Shown in pieces: positions 1 through 6,299 of a stretch of DNA of 6,299 nt (its first letter is position 1; every line of letters begins with the position of its first letter). Source of the DNA: Cycloclasticus sp. (GTDB taxonomy: Bacteria; Pseudomonadota; Gammaproteobacteria; Methylococcales; Cycloclasticaceae); assembly GCA_016764415.1 (NCBI GenBank), contig JAESRY010000069.1:1-6299 (forward strand), written 5' to 3'. The notes beneath the pieces are model-generated. The model searched no databases, was not told where the DNA came from, and saw only the letters and a list, made by a program, of their open reading frames with translations. Both the position numbers and the translations under genes were made by a program.

Positions 1-153
<153 letters not shown>

Positions 154-186
154 CCTAAACCTATCAACCTTTCAGCCTTACAGACC

Positions 187-190
187 AGGA
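187..190 (+). promoter_or_regulatory. Ribosome binding site supporting a TTG start
   Basis: AGGA lies 5 bases upstream of TTG at 196. It is the best Shine-Dalgarno match seen before any gene in this window. It supports the TTG as the true start of the SH3-domain protein, since no ATG precedes the signal peptide. Confidence 0.65.
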
Positions 191-195
191 CTCCT

Positions 196-861
196 TTGAA
201 AAAACTACTACTCACCTTTATTTTCTTAACTAGCACTAGCTTATTAGCATCACCGGCATACGTGTCCGATGATTTAGAAATTATGGTTCGCTCGGGCAAA
301 AGCCCGGGGCACCGCATTATAGCTACGCTAAAAAGCGGTAAAAAGATTAACGTATTAGAGCGCGACCGTGAATCCGGCTACTCAAGAGTAAAGTTAAGCG
401 CTACTCGCGAAGGCTGGGTTTTATCTCGACTACTCAGCAAAAGCCCTTCAGCAAAAACACGTGTAGAAAAAGCCGAAGCGACACTCGCATCGCTTAAAGC
501 AAAATTTAAAACCTCTAGCGAAAAACTAAGGCTGCTAGGTGAGCAAAATGGCAGTTTAGGTTCAGAGTCTGGTGAGCTTAAAAAACTTAACACCGACTTA
601 TCACAAGAATTAAACAGCTTGAAAGAAACCGCTAGTAACGCCGTACAAATTCTTGAAGAACGCAATCAACTTCAACAACGCGTGGTAACTATAGAGCGCG
701 AATTGGAAAGCGTAAAGCGTGAAAACGATACCCTTAAAAGTAGCGATGCTCAAGATTGGTTTTTAGTGGGTGCCGGTGTCTTGTTATTCGGCATATTACT
801 AGGTTTTATTTTGCCAAAATTGGGCTGGCGTAAAAAGACCTCTTGGCAATCATCATTTTAA
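196..861 (+). CDS. Envelope SH3-domain protein with coiled coil and C-terminal membrane anchor (YgiM / TIGR04211-like)
   Basis: This is a 221-residue protein with a recognisable four-part plan. Residues 1-20 look like a Sec signal peptide (MKK, hydrophobic core, cleavage probably near LLASPA). Residues about 22-80 form a bacterial SH3-like domain ([13 protein letters not shown], then the GWVLSRLL ending). Residues about 84-182 are a Lys/Glu/Leu-rich coiled coil. Residues about 188-208 form one transmembrane helix, followed by a short basic tail (WRKKTSW) that should face the cytoplasm. The same plan is found in E. coli YgiM and the TIGR04211 family, whose molecular role is poorly defined. The SH3 domain probably sits in the periplasm, perhaps binding peptidoglycan, but that is inference. 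I chose the TTG at 196 because AGGA lies 5 bases upstream and it gives a complete signal peptide. It lies 42 bp after argF and 22 bp before ilvD, with no visible promoter of its own. Confidence 0.85.
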   Translation: MKKLLLTFIFLTSTSLLASPAYVSDDLEIMVRSGKSPGHRIIATLKSGKKINVLERDRESGYSRVKLSATREGWVLSRLLSKSPSAKTRVEKAEATLASLKAKFKTSSEKLRLLGEQNGSLGSESGELKKLNTDLSQELNSLKETASNAVQILEERNQLQQRVVTIERELESVKRENDTLKSSDAQDWFLVGAGVLLFGILLGFILPKLGWRKKTSWQSSF

Positions 862-883
862 TTTCATACAGACAGATATCAAC

Positions 884-2578
884 ATGGCAAACAACGATAA
901 AAAAGGCAGAAAGTTTTCATCTCTAGTGGTCGATGGTATGGAGCGCGCACCAAGCCGCGCCATGCTTCACGCGGTAGGTTTTAAAGACGAAGATTTCAAA
1001 AAACCACAAGTCGGCATTGCATCCACATGGGCGATGGTCACTCCTTGTAACATGCACATCAACGGTCTAGCTGATGATGCCGCAGTGGGCGTAAACGACG
1101 CAGGCGGTAAAGGCGTGATTTTTAATACCATTACCATTTCTGATGGTATCTCTATGGGCACAGAGGGGATGAAATATTCACTCGCTTCGCGCGAAGTGAT
1201 TGCAGATTCAATTGAAACCGTTGTCGGCTGCCAAGGTTTCGATGGCGTTGTCGCCATTGGCGGTTGTGACAAAAATATGCCTGGCTGCATGATTGCACTC
1301 GCTCGACTAAACCGCCCTGCTATTTTCGTATACGGCGGCACCATTTTATCTGGCTGCCATAAACAACGTAAATTAGATGTTATCTCGGTTTTTGAAGCTG
1401 TAGGCGCTCGCGCAAACAACCTCATTGATGACGAAGAATTACACGCTATCGAATCAAAAGCCATTCCTGGACCCGGCTCTTGCGGCGGCATGTATACTGC
1501 GAATACTATGGCCTCAGCCATTGAAGCTATGGGTATGAGCCTACCCAATAGCTCTGCTCAAGCTGCCATATCTGCAGACAAGAAAGAAGATTGCGTAAAA
1601 GCAGGCAAGGCCGTTTTAAACCTTTTAGAACTCGATTTAAAACCTCGCGACATCATGACGCGCAAAGCATTTGAAAATGCAATTACCGTTGTTATTGCCC
1701 TTGGCGGCTCAACCAATGCTGTTTTGCACTTACTCGCAATGGCACATAGCGCAGAGGTTGAATTAGAACTTAACGACTTCACGGAAATTGGTCAGCGTGT
1801 ACCAATGGTTGCTGATTTAAAGCCCAGCGGCAAATACTCCATGGCTGAGCTCATTGATATTGGCGGCATTCAACCGTTAATGAAAATTCTCTTAGATGCA
1901 GGATTATTGCACGGCGATTGTATGACCGTTACTGGCAAAACTCTGGCACAAAACCTAGCTGACGTTGCGCCTTACCCAGACAATCAAGACGTGATTCGCT
2001 CATTAGACAATGCCATCAAAAAAGACAGCCATTTAGTCATATTACACGGCAATCTAGCGACAGGCGGTTCTGTGGCAAAAATCACAGGCAAAGAAGGCCT
2101 TGGCTTTACCGGTACTGCGCGTGTGTTTAATTCTGAAGAAGAGTCTATGGCCAGCATTCTCGGTGGTTCTATTAAAGCAGGCGATGTGCTGGTTATACGC
2201 TACGAGGGCCCTAAAGGCGGCCCAGGTATGCGAGAAATGCTTGCGCCTACATCAGCCATTATGGGTCGTGGCCTGGGTGATAAAGTGGCATTCATTACGG
2301 ATGGTCGCTTCTCGGGTGGTACACACGGATTCGTCGTGGGTCATATTACGCCTGAAGCCTTCCAAGGTGGCGCCATTGCTATTATTGAAGATGGGGATAC
2401 AATCAGCATCGACAGCGTGAAAAATGAACTGCGCTTGCACCTTGATGACGACATCATAGAACAGCGTTTAGCTAACTGGACGCGTCCAGCGCCACGCTAT
2501 ACCCGCGGTGTACTTGCAAAATATGCAAAATTAGTTAGCTCGGCATCCGAAGGCGCAGTAACTGACAAGGGTGAATAA
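884..2578 (+). CDS. ilvD: Dihydroxy-acid dehydratase, short three-cysteine (2Fe-2S type) class
   Basis: IlvD dehydrates 2,3-dihydroxy-isovalerate and 2,3-dihydroxy-3-methylvalerate to the 2-keto acids that precede valine and isoleucine. The valine branch also feeds leucine and pantothenate. The 564 residues carry the family signatures GGCDKNMPG (127-134 region) and [11 protein letters not shown] (477-487). Three cysteines sit where the short class coordinates its cluster: Cys55 (VTPCN), Cys128 (GGCDK) and Cys200 (GPGSCGGM). Lys130 corresponds to the lysine reported as carbamylated in this class, and Ser477 (GRFSGG) to the proposed catalytic base. E. coli IlvD is longer (about 616 residues), has SNCDKITPG at the second site and is a 4Fe-4S enzyme, so this is the other branch. 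Phosphogluconate dehydratase (Edd) is a relative but is longer and differs in these motifs. The ATG start gives the expected N-terminus ([12 protein letters not shown]). Its Shine-Dalgarno is weak. It overlaps nothing and looks intact. Confidence 0.96.
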   Translation: MANNDKKGRKFSSLVVDGMERAPSRAMLHAVGFKDEDFKKPQVGIASTWAMVTPCNMHINGLADDAAVGVNDAGGKGVIFNTITISDGISMGTEGMKYSLASREVIADSIETVVGCQGFDGVVAIGGCDKNMPGCMIALARLNRPAIFVYGGTILSGCHKQRKLDVISVFEAVGARANNLIDDEELHAIESKAIPGPGSCGGMYTANTMASAIEAMGMSLPNSSAQAAISADKKEDCVKAGKAVLNLLELDLKPRDIMTRKAFENAITVVIALGGSTNAVLHLLAMAHSAEVELELNDFTEIGQRVPMVADLKPSGKYSMAELIDIGGIQPLMKILLDAGLLHGDCMTVTGKTLAQNLADVAPYPDNQDVIRSLDNAIKKDSHLVILHGNLATGGSVAKITGKEGLGFTGTARVFNSEEESMASILGGSIKAGDVLVIRYEGPKGGPGMREMLAPTSAIMGRGLGDKVAFITDGRFSGGTHGFVVGHITPEAFQGGAIAIIEDGDTISIDSVKNELRLHLDDDIIEQRLANWTRPAPRYTRGVLAKYAKLVSSASEGAVTDKGE

Positions 2579-2581
2579 CTT

Positions 2582-2601
2582 AGTCCCTATCTCGATGGAC
2601 T
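2582..2601 (+). repeat. Small inverted repeat in the ilvD-argE junction
   Basis: AGTCC at 2582-2586 and GGACT at 2597-2601 are perfect 5-bp arms around a 10-base loop. They lie between the ilvD stop and the TTG start of argE. No T-run follows, so this is not a normal intrinsic terminator. In mRNA the 3' arm would cover the only weak Shine-Dalgarno-like GGA ahead of argE, which could reduce initiation. A 5-bp arm can occur by chance. Confidence 0.3.
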
Positions 2602-2611
2602 CGTTTACATC

Positions 2612-3775
2612 TTGGTAAAATCGCTTAATACGCTGGACATGATGCGTGCCTTAGTCGGCACGCCGTCGGTGAGTAGCACCAGCGCAGCGCATGATCAAAG
2701 CAACCTACCTGTTATTCACTTATTGGCAGAATGGTTGGAGAACTTAGGCTTTAGGGTATCCATTCACCCTATTCCTAATCAGCCGAAAAAAGCCAACCTA
2801 ATCGCGACCATAGGCCCTAACCATAAAGGCGCAGATGGGCTTATTTTATCTGGCCACACTGATACCGTACCTTTCGACGAAAGCCATTGGCAACAAGACC
2901 CTTTCACTCTCACTGAACGCGACAATCATTTCTATGGCTTAGGCAGCACCGACATGAAATCATTCTTTGCTCTGGCTATCAGCACAGCCGCAAAGTTCAA
3001 AGCATCTGATTTCAAACGACCTTTAACCTTACTCGCCACAGCCGACGAAGAAAGCGCTATGAGTGGCGCACAAGCACTAACTAAGGAACAATTAGCACAC
3101 GCCAAATACGCAGTCATAGGCGAGCCAACTGGCTTAACCCCCATTCGCATGCATAAAGGCGTGATGATGGAATCGCTTATTGTCACGGGGCATGCTGGCC
3201 ACTCCAGCAACCCCAGTTTAGGCGCCAGTGCTAGCGAAGGTATGAACCGCATCATTAATGAGCTATTAAGCTGGCGTGAAGAATTACAAAAGAAACACCA
3301 TAACCCCGCGTTTGACATCTCAGTACCCACCATGAATATTGGCTCGATTCATGGTGGCGATAACCCAAACCGAATTTGTTCACACTGTGAAACGCAAATA
3401 GATATTCGCCCTCTCCCCGGCATGGATATCGATTTATTGCGTGCTGATTTACAAAAACGCCTCGCCAACGTATTGCCAGAAGAAAGCCGACTAAAGCTGG
3501 CTTACCGACCCATTTTTTGCGGCGTCCCACCGTTTGAAACAATGCCTAACGCTCAGCTTACCCGCACCATAGAATCTTTAACTGGAAAAACCGCCGAGAC
3601 CGTGGCCTTTGGTACAGAGGCTCCTTACTTAAGCCAGTTAGGCATTGAGACGATTGTCATCGGTCCCGGTAACATTGATCAAGCTCACCAACCTAATGAA
3701 TACATTCCAGCCAATCAAATAGATCCTTATTGCAATTTTTTGCAACAATTAATACAAAATATTTGCATTAATTAG
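2612..3775 (+). CDS. argE: Acetylornithine deacetylase (M20 metallopeptidase family)
   Basis: ArgE hydrolyses N2-acetylornithine to ornithine and acetate in the cytoplasm, the fifth step of the linear arginine pathway. The 387 residues match E. coli ArgE (383) along the whole length. Expected di-metal ligands and catalytic residues are visible: His82 and Asp84 in GHTDTVPF, Asp114 in STDMKSFF, Glu146-Glu147 in ATADEES (general base and ligand), Glu171 in GEPTGL and His359 in DQAHQPNE. The dimerisation-lid segment includes HAGHSSNPS and GGDNPNRIC. The TTG at 2612 is preferred because it leaves about 11 residues before RALVGTPS, close to E. coli. The in-frame ATG at 2639 would remove nine residues, and no other in-frame start exists after the ilvD stop. 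The gene starts 33 bp after ilvD and precedes argA by 75 bp. SapE/DapE-type relatives were considered, but the ArgE match is far closer. Confidence 0.95.
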   Translation: MVKSLNTLDMMRALVGTPSVSSTSAAHDQSNLPVIHLLAEWLENLGFRVSIHPIPNQPKKANLIATIGPNHKGADGLILSGHTDTVPFDESHWQQDPFTLTERDNHFYGLGSTDMKSFFALAISTAAKFKASDFKRPLTLLATADEESAMSGAQALTKEQLAHAKYAVIGEPTGLTPIRMHKGVMMESLIVTGHAGHSSNPSLGASASEGMNRIINELLSWREELQKKHHNPAFDISVPTMNIGSIHGGDNPNRICSHCETQIDIRPLPGMDIDLLRADLQKRLANVLPEESRLKLAYRPIFCGVPPFETMPNAQLTRTIESLTGKTAETVAFGTEAPYLSQLGIETIVIGPGNIDQAHQPNEYIPANQIDPYCNFLQQLIQNICIN

Positions 3776-3813
3776 CACTTTATTCGTTATTTTTGCATAA
3801 ATTTATTTAACTA

Positions 3814-3832
3814 TTTTGCGTTTTTAGCAAAA
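3814..3832. promoter_or_regulatory. Inverted repeat TTTTGC-N7-GCAAAA upstream of argA (candidate operator)
   Basis: These are perfect 6-bp arms, 3814-3819 and 3827-3832, with a 7-base centre. They cover the candidate -35 position and much of the spacer of the argA promoter. They share the 3' part of the sequence with a second palindrome (3822-3842) that has the same 7-base spacing. No T-run follows, and the stem is AT-rich, so a DNA operator is more likely than a terminator. The binding protein is unknown. Confidence 0.4.
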
Positions 3833-3843
3833 TAAGCTAAAAT
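3816..3843 (+). promoter_or_regulatory. Candidate sigma-70 promoter for argA, leaderless geometry
   Basis: TAAAAT at 3838-3843 is a good -10 box (5 of 6 to TATAAT). A weak -35, TTGCGT at 3816-3821, lies 16 bp upstream. The ATG at 3851 begins 8 bases after the -10 box, about where transcription would start, and there is no Shine-Dalgarno sequence in front of it. If this is the promoter, the argA mRNA has little or no 5' leader. Confidence 0.5.
3822..3842. promoter_or_regulatory. 21-bp palindrome TTTTAGC-N7-GCTAAAA overlapping the argA -10 box (candidate operator)
   Basis: The arms are perfect over 7 bp (3822-3828 and 3836-3842) around an AAAATAA centre. The right arm runs into the -10 box TAAAAT, so a protein bound here would block RNA polymerase. 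The half-site resembles that of the overlapping TTTTGC repeat, suggesting one dimeric regulator with two registers 9 bp apart. It does not resemble the ArgR box. The helix-turn-helix domain of the downstream gene is an obvious but untested candidate ligand. Confidence 0.45.
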
Positions 3844-3850
3844 AGCCCGC

Positions 3851-5395
3851 ATGACAAACGATGCTCACTTCATTATTTCGCAATTTGGCGGCGTTAAACC
3901 TCTCGCTAGCGCTATCAATAAAGACCCCGCAACGATTTACCGCTGGACTTACCCTAAAAGCAAGGGCGGCACTGGCGGACTTATACCGACCTCAGCCTTA
4001 CATAAAATTAGTGAAGCCGCACGCAATTTACACGTCGACATTCAGCAAGTGCCATCGAATTTAAACAGCGCAAACGAGCCCCTTCATTCTCATCAATTCA
4101 TTAACTGGTTTCGAAACACCGCCCCCTATATTCACGCTCACCGTGGCAAAACATTTGTCATCAGCTTTAATGGAGAGGCTGTAGAAGACAGTCGCTTCTC
4201 TACCTTGGTTGAAGATTTCGCTTTGTTAAACAGCCTCGGTATTCGGTTAATTCTGGTGCACGGCATTCGCCCCCAATTAGAAAAGAAAATTCGCGAAGGA
4301 CAGCAGCAAAGCTATGTTTTTCAACACCTTCGCATTACAGACAAGGTAACGCTTGAGATGGCAAAACAAGCCACCGGCTCTGTTCGAACCGACATTGAAG
4401 CTAAATTATCAATGAGCCTAGCCAATACGCCCATGGCTGGGGCTAGCATACGCATTGCATCAGGCAATATTATTACCGCCAAGCCATTAGGCATCATCAA
4501 TGGTGTTGACTATCAATATACCGGCGAGGTTCGCCGCGTTGATCACGATGCCATTTCAAACAGTTTGGATAATGGCCAAATAGTGCTTGTTTCGCCCCTA
4601 GGTTACTCCCCTACAGGTGATGTTTTTAATCTTCGTAGTGAAGAAATTGCAACCGCCATAGCCACCGAAATTAAAGCCGACAAACTTATTCTATTGACCG
4701 AACACACAGAGCTATTATCTGAAGAGCAAGAACTGATTCGGCAATTAACCACCGAGCAAGCGCAGAAATTATTAGCAACCCACAGCAATAAAAATGACGA
4801 CTCTCACTTGCATCTGCAAGAAGCTATTCGCGCCAGCAAACAAGGCGTTCAACGTGTTCATTTAATTAATCGTAAAATTAATGGCGGCCTTCAATTAGAG
4901 CTTTTCACTCGGCAGGGTTCCGGCACTCTTATTAGCATACAGCCTTTCGAGGATGCGCGACCAGCACGTATTGATGACATTCAAGGCATTCTTGAACTCA
5001 TTCGACCATTAGAACAGCGAGGTTTACTGACGTATCGAGCCACTGAAACTATCGAAATGGATATCGATAAGTTTCATGTGATTGAGCAAGATGGCCTCAT
5101 CACCACCTGTGCAGCGTTATACGAACACCCCAACGAGGCGATGGGCGAATTAGCCTGTGTTGCCGTTCACCCCAATTACCGTTCTGGTGAGCGCGGCGAA
5201 CACTTATTAAGCCTCATCGAAAAAAAAGCTCGCTTGGCCGGGCTTCACGAGCTATTCGTACTAACTACCCAAAGCAGTCATTGGTTCGCCGAAAAAGGCT
5301 TTATGCCCGCAAACATCAACGATTTACCTAAAACTCGTCAAGAAAATTATAATCAAACACGGCGCTCTAGCATTTTAATTAAGTCATTGGTCTAA
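3851..5395 (+). CDS. argA: N-acetylglutamate synthase with an N-terminal helix-turn-helix domain (HTH-ArgA fusion)
   Basis: ArgA acetylates glutamate with acetyl-CoA, the first and normally arginine-inhibited step of arginine synthesis. Residues about 83-514 align end to end with proteobacterial NAGS. They start at FINWFRNTAPYIHAHRGKTF, then the amino-acid-kinase-like domain that binds arginine in the family (LVHGIRPQ at 135-142, LSMSLANTP at 186-194, SEEIATAIA at 263-271), then the GNAT domain (DIQGILELIRPLEQRG, GELACVAVHPNYRSGERGE at 432-450, LTTQSSHWFAEKGF). Classical ArgA is about 430-445 residues, and this one is 514. The surplus residues 1-82 contain a small helix-turn-helix (about 6-64) and a polar linker (about 65-82). 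The only other in-frame start before the catalytic part is GTG at 4049, which has no Shine-Dalgarno. The catalytic part looks complete, so it is probably active. Whether it also binds DNA is inference. It is not ArgH(A), as no argininosuccinate lyase domain is present. Confidence 0.93.
   Translation: MTNDAHFIISQFGGVKPLASAINKDPATIYRWTYPKSKGGTGGLIPTSALHKISEAARNLHVDIQQVPSNLNSANEPLHSHQFINWFRNTAPYIHAHRGKTFVISFNGEAVEDSRFSTLVEDFALLNSLGIRLILVHGIRPQLEKKIREGQQQSYVFQHLRITDKVTLEMAKQATGSVRTDIEAKLSMSLANTPMAGASIRIASGNIITAKPLGIINGVDYQYTGEVRRVDHDAISNSLDNGQIVLVSPLGYSPTGDVFNLRSEEIATAIATEIKADKLILLTEHTELLSEEQELIRQLTTEQAQKLLATHSNKNDDSHLHLQEAIRASKQGVQRVHLINRKINGGLQLELFTRQGSGTLISIQPFEDARPARIDDIQGILELIRPLEQRGLLTYRATETIEMDIDKFHVIEQDGLITTCAALYEHPNEAMGELACVAVHPNYRSGERGEHLLSLIEKKARLAGLHELFVLTTQSSHWFAEKGFMPANINDLPKTRQENYNQTRRSSILIKSLV
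3866..4042 (+). other. Helix-turn-helix domain encoded at the 5' end of argA
   Basis: This covers residues about 6-64 of the fusion. HFIISQFGG leads into a helix (VKPLASAI, about 15-22), a turn, and a probable recognition helix (PATIYRW, about 26-32). Then come a Gly-rich loop (KGGTGGLIP, 38-46) and a last helix (SALHKISEAARNL, about 48-60). The pattern FGG-LA-(S/T)xxxW-G-IP is what I recall for small Cro/YdaS-like DNA-binding proteins of proteobacteria and phages, including stand-alone ones with a GGTGG-IP loop. The assignment comes from pattern memory, not a search. The domain appears complete and ends just before the linker to ArgA. Confidence 0.7.
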
Positions 5396-5433
5396 CGGAA
5401 TGTCGTTTTCAAAGCAATTTTCAATTCAGCGTC

Positions 5434-5439
5434 TATACT
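5434..5439 (+). promoter_or_regulatory. Candidate -10 box for cpdA
   Basis: TATACT matches 5 of 6 positions of the sigma-70 -10 consensus and lies 27 bases before the cpdA ATG. No good -35 hexamer is seen 16-18 bp upstream. It suggests that cpdA can be transcribed separately from argA, with a leader of about 20 bases. Confidence 0.35.
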
Positions 5440-5466
5440 TAGATTAAGCAAACACCGAATAAACCC

Positions 5467-6288
5467 ATGAACGTTTTTTCACCTGCAAACTGCCACCATG
5501 CTGACATCAAGGTATTACAAATATCTGATATGCATTTATTCTCCTCCACAGATGACCAACTCGTGGGCGTTAACACCGAGCAGAGCTTTTTATCCATATT
5601 AAATTTGGCGCAACAAGCCAGCTGGCCACCCGACATCATTTTGCTAACGGGCGATCTCAGTCAAGACGCTTCTGAAACATCGTACTTGCGCTTAATTGAG
5701 CACCTCGAAAAACTACAAATCCCCTGCTACGTGCTACCGGGAAATCACGATGTACCTGGAACACTCGATGTCATATTTAATCAACAACCCGTTTCATACC
5801 AAGCCTTTTTGCACCATGATAAATGGCTTTTTGCCTTCTTAGATTCAGAAACACCTAATGAAGAAGGCGGCACACTCGATGAGCAAGCTGTGAAAGAACT
5901 AGAGCAAGAAATCAGCGCACACCCCAACAAACATATACTGATATGTCTACATCATCAGCTCATACCCGTAGACAGCGAATGGCTTGATACCATGACGGTC
6001 GCTAACCCTGACTCACTCATCAACCTTATTAAGCGTTTCGACAACGTACGAGGAGTTATTCACGGGCATGTGCACCAAGAATTTAATAGCCATATTGGCG
6101 GAACGCCTTTGTATAGCGTGCCATCAACCTGCTTTCAATTTAAGCCTCTCAGCAAAGAGTTTGCTATAGACAATATTGCGCCCGGCTACCGTTGGTTGCG
6201 CCTAAAATCAGATGGAACGATAGAAACAGACGTTATTAGATTAAGCGAACTGCCTAATAATTTAGATCAAAATTCAGCCGGCTATTAA
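5467..6288 (+). CDS. cpdA: 3',5'-cyclic-AMP phosphodiesterase (CpdA/Icc, class III)
   Basis: CpdA hydrolyses cAMP to 5'-AMP in the cytoplasm and so lowers CRP-cAMP signalling. The 273 residues are close to E. coli CpdA (275) and carry every metal-binding motif of the calcineurin-like fold in order: Asp21 and His23 (ISDMHLF), Asp63 (TGDLSQD), Asn93-His94 (PGNHD), His162 (CLHHQLIP), and His201 and His203 (HGHVHQE). The family-specific tail PSTCFQFKP (219-227), IAPGYRWL and the final SAGY also match CpdA rather than a general phosphoesterase. The ATG at 5467 gives the same N-terminal length as E. coli (ILQITD versus VLQISD). No Shine-Dalgarno is evident. The 71-bp gap after argA and a -10-like box at 5434 suggest its own transcription. 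There is no functional reason to link it to arginine synthesis. It is intact and ends 11 bases before the window edge. Confidence 0.95.
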   Translation: MNVFSPANCHHADIKVLQISDMHLFSSTDDQLVGVNTEQSFLSILNLAQQASWPPDIILLTGDLSQDASETSYLRLIEHLEKLQIPCYVLPGNHDVPGTLDVIFNQQPVSYQAFLHHDKWLFAFLDSETPNEEGGTLDEQAVKELEQEISAHPNKHILICLHHQLIPVDSEWLDTMTVANPDSLINLIKRFDNVRGVIHGHVHQEFNSHIGGTPLYSVPSTCFQFKPLSKEFAIDNIAPGYRWLRLKSDGTIETDVIRLSELPNNLDQNSAGY

Positions 6289-6299
6289 TTACTTCTTAT

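Noticed and set aside
967..1548. Long minus-strand open frame (193 codons) within ilvD
   Set aside because: It lies wholly antisense to a clearly conserved gene, its translation has no recognisable motif, and it has no ribosome site or context. The same applies to the other overlapping open frames at 378-665, 2932-3333, 3255-3542, 4603-4788 and 5439-5639.
2100..2420. Plus-strand 106-codon open frame inside ilvD
   Set aside because: It is out of frame with ilvD and shows only the composition of a shifted reading of that gene.
3764..3777. ArgR box-like TGCAT-TAAT-TAGCA at the end of argE
   Set aside because: Only about 6 of 10 conserved positions match the ARG consensus (TGAAT-N4-ATTCA). It is partly coding sequence and far from the likely promoter, and no second box lies beside it.
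3797..3806. Perfect 10-bp palindrome ATAAATTTAT in the argE-argA gap
   Set aside because: It is purely A/T in a very AT-rich gap, so it is easily expected by chance and too short to call a site on its own.
3851..4064. HTH as a separate small regulator gene adjacent to argA
   Set aside because: No stop or frameshift separates it from the ArgA part, so as written it is one continuous protein. A sequencing or assembly error merging two genes is possible but is not suggested by the sequence.
4049..5395. GTG at 4049 as the true argA start, giving a 448-residue ArgA without HTH
   Set aside because: It would give a more usual length, but no Shine-Dalgarno precedes it. The 66 upstream codons form a coherent HTH-like domain with no stop, and a promoter-like element sits right before the ATG at 3851. 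It could still be used as a secondary start.
5394..5410. Intrinsic terminator after argA (AACG...CGTTTTC)
   Set aside because: The stem is only 4-5 pairs with one wobble, and the T-run is four bases. It is too weak to call.

Overview
The window reads as a stretch of gammaproteobacterial chromosome. The coding DNA is AT-leaning, all genes are on the + strand and they are tightly packed. The encoded proteins resemble E. coli and Pseudomonas ArgF, ArgE, ArgA and CpdA along their lengths. An ArgE deacetylase, a stand-alone ArgA and a CpdA/Icc phosphodiesterase together suggest a free-living, probably marine, gammaproteobacterium. The genus is not determinable by eye. I see no insertion sequence, tRNA, rRNA, CRISPR array or phage gene.

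Layout: (1) 1-153, the 3' end of argF (ornithine carbamoyltransferase), cut by the window edge. (2) 196-861, a secreted SH3-type protein with a long coiled coil and a C-terminal membrane anchor, starting at TTG. (3) 884-2578, ilvD, a dihydroxy-acid dehydratase of the shorter, three-cysteine class. (4) 2612-3775, argE (acetylornithine deacetylase), also starting at TTG. (5) A 75-bp AT-rich gap with two overlapping inverted repeats and a -10 box lying almost on the next start codon. (6) 3851-5395, argA (N-acetylglutamate synthase) carrying an extra N-terminal helix-turn-helix domain. (7) A 71-bp gap, then 5467-6288, cpdA (3',5'-cAMP phosphodiesterase), and 11 further bases.

Three of the genes serve arginine biosynthesis: argA makes N-acetylglutamate (first step), argE releases ornithine from N-acetylornithine, and argF carbamoylates ornithine. 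ilvD belongs to isoleucine/valine (and pantothenate precursor) synthesis. The SH3 protein is an envelope protein with no evident link to either pathway. cpdA sets cAMP level and probably forms a separate transcription unit.

The most notable item is the argA product. Residues about 83-514 form an ordinary, apparently complete proteobacterial NAGS (amino-acid-kinase-like domain plus GNAT domain). Residues about 6-64 look like a small Cro/YdaS-like DNA-binding domain. The reading frame is continuous, has no convincing alternative start, and is preceded by a promoter-like region full of palindromes. This suggests an arginine-sensing enzyme that may also bind DNA and perhaps its own promoter. That function is inference from sequence only.
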